The position numbers were made by a program, and so were the translations under genes. From Cadophora sp. MPI-SDFR-AT-0126 (Eukaryota > Ascomycota > Leotiomycetes > Helotiales > Ploettnerulaceae), in NCBI GenBank assembly GCA_020747065.1, contig JAGMVK010000008.1:1364001-1428000 (forward strand): a stretch of 64,000 bases of DNA. The letters run 5' to 3'. Each line of letters begins with the position of its first letter. The stretch's first letter is position 1. Shown piece by piece: positions 45,924 to 58,090 of this stretch. The notes under the pieces are model-generated. The model ran no database searches. It was given only the letters and a program-made list of their open reading frames with translations, and was not told where the DNA came from.

Positions 45924-48900
45924 ATGTACTGGCCGATTGGAGCCCCGAGGGTATATGCAGCAAGCAACAGAAAAGCTTCGACGGACCGTCTGCTGGAATC
46001 TGACGACGATGCGGAGTCGCGCGAGACAACTGAGGGCAGCGGATCGCTGGTAGATGCTCCAAGCAATGGGTCCGAGGTGGAAGATGAGAATGAAAACGAG
46101 ATACCCTCAGGATTGTCCACGCCCGTAACGCCAATGACCCCGGGCATTCATCCTCTTGAACATGACATACAAAGGCACCTTTCTTCGCAAGCAGCTGGAT
46201 ATGACTCTTCGATATCTGGATATCTTGGAAAGGAGCCATTGCTGTCACTAAATATCTCTAGGACGGGGCATCTCTTCGCTGTAATAACGTCCACTTCATT
46301 GACCATTTGGCAGACGAAGGTGCGTACTCTCACGCTCGGGCATCCACACCGCTAACATTCTGTACAGCCAACTGTCGTATTAGCCGTGGTCGTCCGGTCG
46401 AGGAAGTCCTTAAGCACCTACGGCCCCAACGTTTCCCTACTCGTGCGCCCCGACTCTGCGATATTCGTTGTTCAGACGACTTCTGGGTACCTGATCACCT
46501 ATACACTGGCCACAGACCCAGATGCCAGGGTGTATCGACCCCATTTTGCGAGTCACACTAGTGGACAAACTCGAAGACAAAGCAATTTCAGTGGAGCGCG
46601 GATTCAAGGGGGAGATAGGATCCTATGGGGACCAGGAGAGGGCGGCGGGGTAAGGGAAGTGTCAGTACGATTTCGAATGGTAATCAAAGTTGATGCCGGA
46701 ATCGGGAAGGCGCTCGCACTCGATGATGAATTAGTTGTTGCAACCCAGAAACCGGCAGCAGTGCAGTGTATACGGTGGACTCCCGATAGTGCCGGAAACC
46801 AGACCAGTACGGAACTCTTCAGTCGGATGGATTGGCTTCCAAAGAAGACGACAGTGATCGAGATGATCCACGATAGACCGATGAATCTTTCAACGTGGAT
46901 AACGAATGATGGGAAAGGCTATGCGGTACAGCGGCTGCATCAGCAAAAGGATCCAGAAGCCCCAACCAAGCTCTTCAGAGGCTACTGTTTTCACAGTCCT
47001 AATTCACCTGCAAGTAACGCAGTAAAAGCTGCCATTAATGCAAGATTCTCCTTGATTGCTATCGGCTGCATGGACGGGACGATTCAAGTCTACACAGCGA
47101 GGGACTACGTCGGCAACATACCTCCATCCCACGTGCATAGGGCGTCCGTGTCAGGTCAGTCTTCAGGTCGCATTACTTGTTTGTCCTACTCTCCTGATGG
47201 ATACTATCTGTTCGCTGGTTTTGAGAATGGATGGGCGACATGGAGTGTGTTTGGAAAGCCAGGTGCCACAAGCTTTGGGTCCGACCAAAGAATATCGGAG
47301 GAGCATGCAGAAGGATGGCTGGAAGGCGTTAAGGAAGCGACCTGGCTAGGAGGTGGGTCGGAGATACTCATCATCGGTCAGCAAGATGATCGGATCTGGG
47401 CATTGGAAATGGCTCGAAGTGCTGTAGTTGGGTGTTATGCGTCAGCGAACATTTCACGAACCCTGCTTCAGACCACTTCAAGCATAATGGTATATCGCGG
47501 CTATGATTTGCCAGATCTCACCACGATCTCAGCAGAATCCTCACTGTGGCACAATGCGCAGATCCCATCCAGTTACCTCGTGGATCAATGGCCTATGCGA
47601 TGCTCTGTCATTTCAGCGGATGGCAGATATGTTGCGGTCGCTGGTCGTCGTGGGCTGGCACACTACAGCATAAACAGCGGCAGATGGAAGACATTTGTCA
47701 ATGAAAACATGGAGAATGAGTTCCAAGTCCGAGGTGGAATGTGTTGGCATCAGCATATTCTGGTTGCTGCCATCGAAGCTGGTGATTCATTTGAATTACG
47801 CCTCTATTCTCGTGAAGCAGCACTTGACAGTTCGCAGGTGCTCCATACTGAGACACTGCCCTCGCCAGTCGTCCTTATTACACCATCTGGGGATGATTCG
47901 TTACTCGTGTACACGTATGACAATCTACTATATCACTACATTTTCACGACAGTATCCGGCTCCATAAAGCTTGTCCAAGTTGGCCAGATTGCGTTTCATG
48001 GCATTGTTAGATCTCCTGCTCGGGTCAGAGGACTAAGCTGGATACTCCCAGATGATCAGCTTCTGGAAGGCGACCCTTCCCAAGATGTTGCTGTTGCTAC
48101 GGTGCTCTTCCTAGTTGACGGCAAATTGGTTCTCTTGCAACCATCATTGAATGAAGAAGGAAAGCTCAAGTATGACATGCGGGTCATTGCGCAAAACGTC
48201 GAGTATTACACCCTGATGAGGGATCTACCTCTTTCTAGTCCGACTCGTATGATGGGCACTGGAAGTGCATCAATTGGCAACCATCTCGATAGGGACGAGG
48301 GAAACGGACTGCGAGATTCTTTGTGGGTCTTTGATGGAAAGGATGTTAAGCTGTGGACAGATGTTCAAGATGTCCTACGTTCAGCTCCATCGGAGCTGGG
48401 GCGGGAATTGCCTCCGATGGTGTCAATACCGGTGGACTTCTACCCTCTATCGGTTCTTCTAGGGAAGGGAATTCTTCTTGGCGTTGAGCCAGAACTAATT
48501 CAGCGTCGTGATGTGAACTTTGCCTTCTTCAGGTTCACGATTCGGGTACATATTTCCGGTCTCGCATTTGAAATAGCTAACTTTTCTGCAGACTCAGTTG
48601 TTTGTTCCAGAAGTTCTTCGATTTCACTTGTCTCGATTCGACTCATCAGCTGCTCTGCACATTGCTCATCGATATCAGAACCTAGAGTATTTTGCTCATT
48701 CCCTTGAGATCCTCCTGCATAATGTCCTCGACGAAGAAGTTGACAACCAACCAAGTCCAGAGAATGCACTGCTTCCAGGCGTTTTGTCCTTCCTATCGTC
48801 TTTCCCACAATACCTGGATATTGTTGTTCAGTGCACTCGAAAGACTGAAGTACGTTCATGGCGTACTCTGTTTACATACTTGCCACCACCACAAGAACTA

Positions 48901-49329
48901 TTTGAAGAGTCTCTTCAGCGAGGGTCATTAAAAACTGCTGGAGGCTACCTCCTTATACTTCATACATTTGAGGAACTCAGCTCAAGCTCGGAGCAACTGG
49001 TCCGTTTATTATCAAGAGCCAAGGATGAAGGAGACTGGGAACTGTGCAAGGAATTGGCCCGTTTCTTGACAGCATTAGATGAGACGGGGGACACATTACG
49101 AGAGGCCCTTGAGATGGTCAATCTCAGAAGTCCTCAGGATGAGCGCGGAAATACAAGCTTTCTATTTAAAGGCTCGCGCTTGAAGGTTCCACATCGAACC
49201 AAGAACGCTTCCATCCCAAATGGAAGCAACGGCAGCGACGTTGAAACGCAAAGTAGCGGTAGTCGGAGTCCTAGAAGTCCGATGGATAGCGGTGCGCCGA
49301 TAGACTACTTTTCACAGAGAGCAGTGTAA
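45924..49329 (+). CDS. RIC1: RIC1, subunit of the Ric1-Rgp1 Rab GEF complex
   Basis: Ric1 with Rgp1 activates the Rab GTPase Ypt6/Rab6 at the Golgi and is needed for endosome-to-Golgi recycling. Three exons (45924-46319, 46368-48545, 48592-49329) give about 1103 residues, close to yeast Ric1. The start MYWPIGAPRVYAASN is a family hallmark. An acidic low-complexity insert (about 20-75) precedes N-terminal beta-propeller repeats, for example INARFSLIAIGCMDGTIQVY and CLSYSPDGYYLFAGFENGWA. The conserved C-terminal RIC1 domain starts around residue 859 (TQLFVPEVLRFHLSRFDSSA, HRYQNLEYFAHSLEILLHNV, VVQCTRKTEVRSWRTLF). The last ~60 residues are a disordered Ser-rich tail. For the second intron the GTACAT donor at 48546 was chosen over the nearer GTTCAC, because only it keeps FRFTIR-TQLFVP in frame. 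Confidence 0.95.
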
Positions 49330-50483
49330 TTCTGAATTAATATATTGACTTTGCGGCATTTGGCGGGCGTTCTCAGGATCTTGGTCAGAAACGACACAGG
49401 AATTCCTCGGCTGAATAAATGGGCTTCGACTTCGGTAGTTGCCTCAATGTTCAACCGCGACAGTTGTCGTTAGCATCTTTTGTGTTTTACGCTCATCATG
49501 ATTGAGACCAAGCATCATTCAATCCCTTCATATTCTGAAAGGATTCAAGTCACAGAAAAGAGCAGCCAATGATACGAATCTATGGGCCGTCGTAGAACCT
49601 CACACTAGTGTTTGATATATTTCCGGCAGTCTTGTGCAGCTTTTGACCATGAAATTAAATCTAATAGTGCCTAAGCAATTGGGTATGTGCGAGTAGCTGT
49701 AACTGGAGCGACAAGATCTCGTCTTTGTTGCTGAAAGCCCATTTGCCCAGGATATGATAGTAATGGAAGTAGAAAGACAGAAGAGCCTGCTTGAAAGATT
49801 CAGAAAATGTAGCATGTGCCCTGGGATTGACTGTGAGTCAGATCTGGCCAGCAAGGAGACAAGTACTCATGATATCTAGGGCATTATTGTGATTCATACT
49901 GCTTATATATCAGGAGTATCTCCCGAGGCAATAGAAATCTAGATTCTGTTTAAGTCGATGCCGAATTGGGTATATCGATGCTCCTTGTATAATATTGGAT
50001 CCTTTGTCATTTTGTGGCTGAGTGGTGTTGTACCTTTGGTAAAGTAAGTAGTGAACAGTGTGAAATAAATTTTACTTTCTAAACTGGAAACGAAATGACT
50101 GGGATATCTACAAACCCCAAGAGAAAATTGTTGCGATTTGATCCTTTGTGATTTGAAGTTTTGCACCGGGGTATATAAGCTATCATCCATCGCAATTGAT
50201 TAACTTAATTCAAAACTTACTCCCTTCAACCCCTGCTACTTCTACTTATCGATAGACGAAGTAAGTAAACAGACCTCGAATACAGAAAAGGGGGACCTAG
50301 CGGGGCTTAGCGTTGCAGCCTCAGGCGCAACTGCCCCTCCAGGTCCAAAACCAATATCCCAAGCGAAACCGACTGCGTTCAACACCAAACCCCAGCTCAG
50401 GATATCCCCTCGAAAAGCAACGACAACGTTGCTTACGACTTGGCAGGTGCTGCTAGAGCACATGCTAAAGGCGACGCGAAAAT
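49330..50483. other. Intergenic, RIC1 to CK2 beta
   Basis: About 1.15 kb with the RIC1 3' end and the CK2 beta promoter. Frames on the minus strand at 49600-49854 and 49939-50190 lack any domain. An AT-richer stretch near 50040-50220 precedes the leader. Confidence 0.5.
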
Positions 50484-51990
50484 ATGGACGACTTCAACAG
50501 CGAGACCGATAGCGATTACACCAGCTACTGGAGAGATTGGGTAAGCTTCAGCCTTTCCTTTCATTTCCCATGCGCCGCGCGGTTCTGTCTGTGTTGCATG
50601 GAGAGAGGGCTTTGGAGAAGGGGAAGAGACATTCAAGGGGAGAGAACGGAGGTCACTGTTTATTGGAGAGATGTTCTTTCTTGCTATCGGCGTGGTTTCG
50701 ATACCCCACGACTCTCGCACGCGCAACCCCTCGTCTAGGCCGTTCAAGGCATTCATGGCACGCAGAGCTCACCTTTGAGAACCAACATTCAATCTTGCGA
50801 GTTTCTGTTTCTCTCCCTCTGCAAACTCTGACCCAGAACTCCATCAACCCTTCCCGATATCCCAATAGCTGCGGCTTGCCCCTGCTACCAGAGAATCACT
50901 CGAAATATGCATCCTTCCATAGACATGATGGAACCCTCAAGCTCTGAAGATATTGGCAACAAAAGTCTAGATGAGGAAGTGAGCATTCGTTTGAGCAAGC
51001 GAGGGATCCGTCTACGGCGACCTGGTTGGGTTAGCAGTGGAAGTGACGATTTCAGCGCTTCGAATTCGAATTCTTCAGCAGATTGGGGCCTTCAAGTACA
51101 TCACAGAGACGAAGGTCCTTATGCTATTTGCGTACTTATTTGGTATTATTTAAGAGAGAACCCCTGCTAACGAATTTATGTACAGTTCATATCGTCTCGA
51201 GGGAATGAGTACTTCTGCGAGATCGACGAAGACTACCTCACCGACCGGTTCAACCTCACTGGCCTGAACACCGAAGTTCAATACTACCAATATGCTTTGG
51301 ATCTTGTCACAGATGTGTTCGACCTAGATTGCGATGATGAGATGCGGGAGACGATCGAAAAGTCTGCTAGGCATTTGTATGGACTCGTTCATGCCAGATA
51401 TATTGTCACTACTAGGGGTCTGGCCAAAATGGTGTGTAGCAATCTGATCTTCGCGTGTGTCGGATCGAGAATTGCTAACTATTCTTTCTTAGCTCGACAA
51501 GTACAAGAAGTCAGACTTTGGCAAATGTCCCCGAGTTATGTGCAAATCACATCCCCTCCTCCCAATGGGGCAGTCAGACAATCCAAATGTTAAGGCAGTA
51601 AAACTGTACTGTGCCAAATGCGAAGACATCTACAACCCTAAATCTTCCCGTCACTCCGCCATCGATGGCGCATACTTCGGCACCTCCTTTCACAATATTA
51701 TCTTCCAAGTTTACCCCGCACTGATCCCCGCAAAGAGTGCAGACAGATACATTCCTCGAATCTACGGGTTCAGAGTGCATGCCCCGGCAACGTTGATTAG
51801 GTGGCAAGATGGGCAGAGAGATGACATGCGGAAACGTCTCAGGAAGCTTGAGATCGAGAGTGGGTTCAAAGATGATGAGGAAGAGGTTGAGGCGGAGGAT
51901 TCGGAGGAAGAGGACGAAGACGAGGAAGTTGAGATGGAGGTATTAGAAAACGGGGAGATGGTGGGAGGAGACTTGAACAACCAGATATAA
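50484..51990 (+). CDS. CKB1: Casein kinase 2 regulatory (beta) subunit
   Basis: The beta subunit dimerises through a zinc finger and assembles and steers the CK2 tetramer. Canonical exons 50484-50540, 51186-51431 and 51493-51990 give 266 residues. They start MDDFNSETDSDYTSYWRDW, joining to FISSRGNEYFCEIDEDYLTD, as in other filamentous ascomycetes. Further signatures are RFNLTGLNTEVQYY, YGLVHARYIVTTRGLAKM, the zinc-binding CPRVMC and CAKCEDIYNP, and SSRHSAIDGAYFGTSFHN. The C-terminus is a strongly acidic tail (about residues 225-255), itself a likely CK2 target. The first intron (645 nt) is several times longer than others in this window, and a candidate cassette exon lies inside it. The symbol is approximate, because fungi have two beta paralogues. 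Confidence 0.94.
50892..51131 (+). other. Candidate alternative (cassette or first) exon inside CK2 beta intron 1
   Basis: A 240-nt open stretch begins right after a CTACCAG acceptor and ends at a GTACTT donor, both in phase 0 with the flanking CK2 beta exons. The 54-nt intron after it has a perfect CTAAC branch point (near 51176). It could add 80 residues (RITRNMHPSIDMMEPSSSED onward), or serve as an alternative first exon starting at the ATG at 50907. It contains a CK2-site-like SSSED and a basic SKRGIRLRR. I do not know it from other species. Confidence 0.35.
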
Positions 51991-53389
51991 TTTCCGGCGC
52001 CAATGGTCTGGTGGAGGTGCAGTGCTTTGGCTATGATTACGGCTTGCTTTCTGACTGATTGTTCTAGGGAGGACGGGTTATTCTTGCATGTGTCTGGCGT
52101 TGGACTTTATGGACATATGGCGCAGTGAGTTCAGTCGCCTGTCAAGCAGGGTCGCATAGAATGCATTTGTTGAGAAGCAGTGTTTGATTCCAATCCCATT
52201 CTAGTCCATGTTTTCGCGTTGCTTCGTTTTATTCCCTGCTGCAGCATTTTCCGATAGGTGTTATATGCATAGGAACGACAATCCGACACCACCACGAATC
52301 GGGTTAGCTGACCAGGATGTTCTGTGGCTTCCATCAAGGCTGGACATCTCCTGCGTCTGAGCAAACCCACAAGCATAAATATTGCACGAAACGAGCAGTA
52401 CAAATTTCAAGAAGCTTGCACTCAGTGAGGCAAGAAGATCGGTGGCCAGGAGGCTCTGCCAAAAGGCTCTGCCAGAACTCTCTTCTTGAAGAGGAACAGG
52501 TCATCTCAAGCGATGCTTTCTTCTCCTCTACTGTTGACAGTCATCTCGAATCTCAGTTCGATCTTCTTGTTACCCCATTAGAACTTCCTGCCCAAGCCCG
52601 ACTTGAACGAAAGAAAGCAGAGCTGCTTAGGCCGTGAGAAGGAGGACTTCTTGGGAAGCGAACACTATACCCTTGCATTTTCCAATATAAAGTTGGCATT
52701 TCATCACCTATTTCAACCCTAACATTTGGGTTCAATTAATTCACAGATCCGCAGCTGGGACACCAGTATTACTGCTTACAGTAGCCCTACCACGTTGACA
52801 TTCTTTCTCACAAGTAAACATCCCCACTGTGCTTTCAAATGCCGACAATACAGTTGCATCCTGCACTTCAGGACATTCATGAGACGCCTTTGTCAAAGCA
52901 CATGGTCTTGATTCCAATACCGTGCCCAAGGCAGTGCACTCGCCGCCGGGCTACGTTATTTTGGTTTTGCAACCGAAGCCGAGGAAACTAATATTGTCTT
53001 GTCTGGAATAGAGACATGAGCACACAGCGCACTCACAGGTATGACTTTTCGAAAATCCCAAGCCACACCCTATCGATCGTAAAATACCCGTTGCGGTGCA
53101 AGTGCCCGCTCCGCATGTAACGACTGCGCCCATCGGTGCAGCTCTTTCGGTTATCCGGCGCTAGCCTCTTTCCGGTGGTTTGTAGCGCTCTGTTGTTTAC
53201 TGCCTACATTGTTTGAGGGAGAAAGGTGAGTCGAGTGATGTATATATACGTACTGTAAGTTAGGAGCCATTATTCTATGTCATCAAAAATCTTTTGTCTT
53301 CAGATCAAGCCTTACATTTTATCTTAGCCCCCGTTTTCTCTGCCCCTGAATCCACCTCGGCTAACACAAATATTTGAATGAGAGGGACA
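51991..53389. other. Intergenic, CK2 beta to RTA1-like gene
   Basis: About 1.4 kb. The plus frame at 52317-52637 and the minus frames opposite have no domain. Nothing beyond the CK2 beta 3' end and the promoter of the next gene is visible. Confidence 0.5.
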
Positions 53390-54695
53390 ATGTCAGACAC
53401 AATCGCTTCTTACTATCCATATGATGTCAATCACGTCCTTCCAATTGTCTTCGCCGTCTTAGTTGGAATATCTTTGGCGTTGCACACATGGCAGAATTTG
53501 TAAGTGTTCCCGTTGCCCAAGCGGAAGAACAGCCACTGACAATGATCATTGTGTAGTCGCTATCATTTTTGGACGGTCATGTTCTTCATTATCTGGGCCG
53601 GAGCTGTATTCACTGCTGGTGTGAGTATAATCCTTCCGTCAATTTCATGAGAGGCCTGTGATGTTTGCATCTCACAAGGGACTGGAGTTTCGGATTGCCA
53701 ATTCCGGGGGCAAACAGAGCTGACTTCTATGAAGTGGATAATGAGATGTATTTCATCTTACAGCCCGGGAAACAAAAAACTGTACATTGCGCAAACCGCT
53801 CTCATCCTTGGCGGACCTCCAATCTACTCGGCAGTCGAATATAATATCCTCGGACGCCTCATGTTTCGACTTCCAATGCACGCCCCTTTCCACCCAAATC
53901 GCGTGGTTGTTGTCTTCATCTATCTCGGCGCAGCAGTCGAGAGCCTCACAGCAGTCGGAGCAGTACAATCTGCATCAGCGGGACAGGACATGACCAAGCT
54001 AAGAAGTGGCCTGAGATTTCTATCCATCTCTCTTGTCATGCAATGCGTAGTGGAGCTGGTGTTCATGGCAACCGTTGCACTGATGCACTACCGCTGTATC
54101 AAATCAAAGATGCTCACTTCTAAAGTCCGCACTCTGATTGTCATGCTGTATGGAACATCTCTGCTCATACTGATCCGAGGAATTTTCCGTTCTGTGGAAA
54201 GCTTCAGCCATCTCAGCGTCCTTTCGGATTCCTGTGGAAGAGATTGTGTCGAAATTCTCACGCATGAGTGGTACATATATGTCTTCGAAGCAGCTCCGGT
54301 AGTTCTCTACACCTACTGGTATGTATTTCTACGCCCCAGAAAGGCCCCATACTAATCCTGTGGTCTTTTGGTCTGCTCCCGGATGTTGGAAGAATTCGCA
54401 TGCTAATCTGTTTATCAGGCTCAACATCGTCAATCCGGGCAGATTTCTTCCAAGAAATGGTAGAGTGTATCTTGATTTTGATGGAGTTGAGCGTCTTGGA
54501 CCGGGCTGGATCGATAGAAGATCTCAGTGGCAGACCTTTGCTGATCCCCTGGACTTTGGTGGTGTTCTGTCTGGGAACCCAGCACATAACAAGTTTTGGG
54601 AGCGGCCAGACGAGTGGGAGATTGTAGGTGGTGGTTCCAGGGATGCGACTCATAGCCCAGCCACCGATGCTACGAAGCCAGAGACTACGAGCTAG
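53390..54695 (+). CDS. RTA1-like seven-helix membrane protein
   Basis: A member of the fungal RTA1/RSB1-like family of seven-helix membrane proteins; yeast members are linked to resistance to 7-aminocholesterol and to sphingoid-base export. Four exons (53390-53499, 53557-53620, 53735-54318, 54419-54695) join in frame to 344 residues. The start at 53390 has a better context (A at -3) than the in-frame ATG at 53378. Hydrophobic helices begin at VLPIVFAVLVGISLALHTW and FWTVMFFIIWAGAVFTAG. The family core follows: LYIAQTALILGGPPIYSAVE then YNILGRLM, VVVVFIYLGAAVESLTAVGA, and later RGIFRSVE with HEWYIYVFEAAPVVLYTYW. The C-terminal ~90 residues are soluble. The third exon's acceptor is the least certain. 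The substrate cannot be told from sequence. Confidence 0.88.
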
Positions 54696-55741
54696 CAATA
54701 GCCCACGGCTCATACATTTTACTAGACAGTCCTTCTTTATAGTTCGTCTTAGATTTTGTAATATGTAGATGTAGGTTAGAAAGGGATGGATACTTATCAA
54801 TGGCACAAGACAGTGAGATCTCCTTTTACTTAATCTGAATGTCATCATCTCACCAATAGTGGCACAAGTCGATGATCTGTCTTCTGATTATTGTGACTTG
54901 TCTTTTTAGCCCACTAAGAAATCCTGTCTCGTATGTCATATCGACTCTTGATTTCAATTTGTGATCGTGTTATTTTTCTCTGATTTCCTCTCAACAAACT
55001 TTCGAAACGTCCGCCTTGAGATACTACAATCCACCGCTTATTCTTCGCATATGATATATCAAAATAAGTAAACAAACGCAACTGACAAAGGTAGCATTAT
55101 CAACTAATCCACGAGTGAGTCATAAGAATTGTGCTTTTAGAAACTGAAATGGGTTGTAGATACAGAATGAAAGGATGAAACATAAATACAAGCCTAAACA
55201 TGCTCCTGCCGCGATGCTTCCCGATGTCTGGCCATCAGACCAGAAGACTTCTTGTAAGTCAACGGTTGGCCTTGGAAGCTACTTAAATTCCTGTTATCTA
55301 CTCCTTGCTCAAGACTCATTCCTGAGTCACTGCTTCTTCAAGAGGAGTCAGATAAGCTGCCGAATATGGCCAGTATGGAAAAGTCAAGTTCGCATAAAGT
55401 TTACCGTTGTCACTTGACATGTCAACACGGTCGCCGGCTTGAAGGATGCCGATATACTCCATTGATTCTGGAGAAATATGGTGAGAGAAGCGGGAAACAC
55501 CATTGCAATCCGCGAAGGAAATCATCAAATAATCAAGCTCGCCAAAGTACATCATGCAAAGGACATAGACAACCATAGGATGACCTTGGCCAAGAAACTG
55601 GCAAGCAGAGTGTTGATTCGGTCGTCTCGACCTCCATTATACAGGGCATTGTCAAACAAACGCCCCGTCCCATGCAAGTACCTCTTTCCATATGATACCT
55701 TTATGATACAATCTTACAAGATTCAAGATCCTCTACACTCC
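54696..55741. other. Convergent intergenic region
   Basis: About 1 kb between the 3' ends of the RTA1-like and COX14-like genes. Small frames (55175-55417, 55478-55762) show no domain. Nothing else is visible. Confidence 0.5.
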
Positions 55742-56648
55742 TCACCGTCTACCCAAGAATGAGGTCCAGCTTGTAGATTTCGGTTGGTCCTCGTCCTCAA
55801 AATTGGTCCCTATTCGATCTAGGGGGCCGCCCTTTCTCTGCCTCTCCTTCTCATCCGCGAAGGCCTGCTTAGCCTTCGCTGAAATGGCAAGCTTCTTTTC
55901 TTCAATTGCTCGCACAATGTCGCTTTCCCGCTCACCCAGCATATCGTCTTCCTCACTCAAAGCCTCATAGCCCAATCTCCTCTCGCTACTACCCACATCC
56001 TCGCCCTCTTCCTCAGTCTTCAGCCCAGAGAACAACCATTCCTTGCCTCTGGTAAAGATGCCCTTCTTCTCTTTCTTCGCTCGCGCCAAGGCCTCTATTC
56101 GGGCAGCGTGCTCGTCCTCCAGAGATATGAATTTAATATCCTCTTCCGTAGCTGTCCCAGCTTCGATAGCCTGTCTTGCCTTGTAGATTGCGTTCGCACG
56201 GATAGCTTTCTGTTCCTCGAAGAATTGGGCACGCTTTTTCCGATTGTAGATCATCATGTCGCCCAAAGCATAGACCGTAACACCTCCGGCAACCACTGTA
56301 AAAAAAACCAATTAGCTTCTACTCTAATTTTCGGTCTAAATCTCAATTGATAGGAGCTTGGTAGGCAGTACCTGTAGCTGCAATCAGACTCAGCGTCACG
56401 AACTTGTGTGCCCGATCCGCCCATACCCGGCCCCTAATAACCACTTTGTCGAACGTCGTAATCTGTGCATCTCGAGCTCTATCCGCAGCAGCCCTTAATC
56501 TTCTAACCTTCTCCTGGGGCGTCTCTCCAGTCGGCGAAGGACTTGCTGCGGGTTTGCGAGGTGGTAGATTTCTGGAAGGCAGCTGTGCTTTGGATTGATG
56601 GGGTATCGTCGAGGTAAAGCGCGTGGCATCTGTCGCTGATCGTGGCAT
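55742..56648 (-). CDS. COX14-like cytochrome c oxidase assembly protein, long form
   Basis: Two exons (56648-56372, 56295-55742; 76-nt intron) give 276 residues. The N-terminus is basic and Ser/Pro-rich (RSATDATRFTSTIPHQSKAQ), suitable for mitochondrial import. A conserved core follows at about residues 60-120: KVVIRGRVWADRAHKFVTLS leading into one membrane segment (TVVAGGVTVYALGDMMIYN) and then NRKKRAQFFEEQKAI. This matches my recollection of the fungal Cox14-type assembly family. Yeast Cox14, which couples COX1 translation to assembly, is only about 70 residues. The extra ~150 C-terminal residues here are charged and helical. The exact function is therefore inferred from the core only. It is divergent from the DUF2458-type gene. 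Confidence 0.75.
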
Positions 56649-57231
56649 GGTGAATCAAGCACAGCTCCCGAGAATAGAAGGGGATGGAAGGGTTGGTGGT
56701 GGTGATTGGTATTCTTACATCGGCTCAACCGCTTTCAACATCAGGAGATTTTCTCAGTCTTGACGTTCGATGATGGATGTATTTTAGCGTGGTGCGGAAG
56801 TACCCGCTTCTCATAGTGATGCATCACTCCTGCCAATGATATCGCCCCTATATCAATGAGAAATGTTTCCGGAATACATTAATTCCTTCATTCATTAATT
56901 GTTTAATAAATTGTACAAACATTTCTTTCTCTGAAACTTTTGATGCTGGTTATTACTAGCCGCAAAACCCTCGGTATTTTGTTACATGCAGTCGCTTACT
57001 TTAGTGCTAATTCCCTTGTCCAGCCCAGTCACCTCACTACATGAGAGCCGCTTTCTCTCATTCTCTATCATCACAACGCTCTTCGATATCTTGTGACTCG
57101 AGAAGTGAGAGTAATTCTAGCGAGGCCCGATCACTTCTTTCTCTGCTTGTCTGCGTAGTTCACCCTGAGAACGCGCACTCGACAGAGTGAACTACTGGTT
57201 TGTCTTTTGGTTCAAGCAGTCCATTTTCGAG
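56649..57231. promoter_or_regulatory. Divergent promoter region, COX14-like / DUF2458-type
   Basis: 583 bp between two divergent start codons. The plus-strand frame of the next gene stays open upstream to 57187 without a better ATG. An AT-rich stretch lies near 56870-56960. Confidence 0.5.
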
Positions 57232-58090
57232 ATGGCCTTCAACGACCAGCAAGCGCAGCCAGATTTGGCGTCAATTCTGAGGACCCTTGCTTCTTTAGCA
57301 CCCCAAACTCAGCCGCAACAAGATCAACCTACCGCTTACGGCCAGCTATCTTCATTCCCTCCTCACATCCAGCAACCTCAACAATCCTGGGCTCCGACTG
57401 TTGAACAGGTGTCGTCTGTCCCTCGATCGACAACACCGACTGAACCACCACCCCAGAAGAATGTAGTTGACCCAGCTACAATTACCGAATGGTCGGCTGG
57501 TCTAAAATGTGTGATGAGAACAGTCGCGAAGCACGAGGGTATCCTCAATGATGTCCGAAAGGTGAGTTTTTTTACACCTTGATTAGAGATTGAGAGCTGA
57601 CAATAGTTTCCAGATGATGAAGAATCAACGTGATCACGAGGAGGAGTGGTGGACTGGGCGACAGATGTTGATCGAGAAGCAGAAGGCAAGAAAGGAAGGT
57701 CAGCAGAAACTAGATGATGTGTTGTAAGTCACACTTCACCGATGTACAAGCTGCATATTAACAAGTACCAGAAAGGCAGTTGGTGGTGCCGTCACACCTG
57801 GATTCGCCAGCAACCATTCCGATGATCACGCCAAAGAGCTCGAGACTTTTGATATGAAAGTCTACAAAGCTCAGATGCAGATGGTGAAGGAGATGACCGC
57901 CAAGTTGCGAAGCCTTGGAGTTCCCTTCTTTGGAACCCGGTTAGACTTGGTCAGACTGGTTGGGAAGGAGGCAAAAGCATTGAGTGGGACAGCCGATCGA
58001 AAGGACGAGAAAGGATCGATTGACGAGAGCGAATTGATGAAGCTGCAGCGGAAGATGCTCGCAATCCTTGAGGATCTTTGTAGTGATTGA
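57232..58090 (+). CDS. DUF2458-type conserved fungal protein
   Basis: Three exons (57232-57561, 57614-57723, 57772-58090) give 252 residues. The N-terminal third is Gln/Pro-rich (QTQPQQDQPTAYGQLSSF). The conserved remainder is helical: PATITEWSAGLKCVMRTVAK, RDHEEEWWTGRQMLIEKQKA, then KVYKAQMQMVKEMTAKLRSL followed by GVPFFGTRLDLVR, and finally MKLQRKMLAILEDLC. This pattern fits the fungal DUF2458 family as I remember it, a family without an established function. No membrane segment or catalytic motif is visible. Coiled-coil propensity suggests a scaffold or complex subunit, which is inference. The start at 57232 follows good context, and the upstream in-frame ATG at 57187 is unlikely. Confidence 0.8.

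Noticed and set aside
48533..48591. Alternative donor GTTCAC for the second RIC1 intron
   Set aside because: It would shift the frame after the junction; the GTACAT donor at 48546 keeps the conserved TQLFVPEVLR block in frame.
53378..53389. Upstream in-frame ATG of the RTA1-like gene
   Set aside because: Poorer context (T at -3) than the ATG at 53390; adds only four residues. It remains possible.
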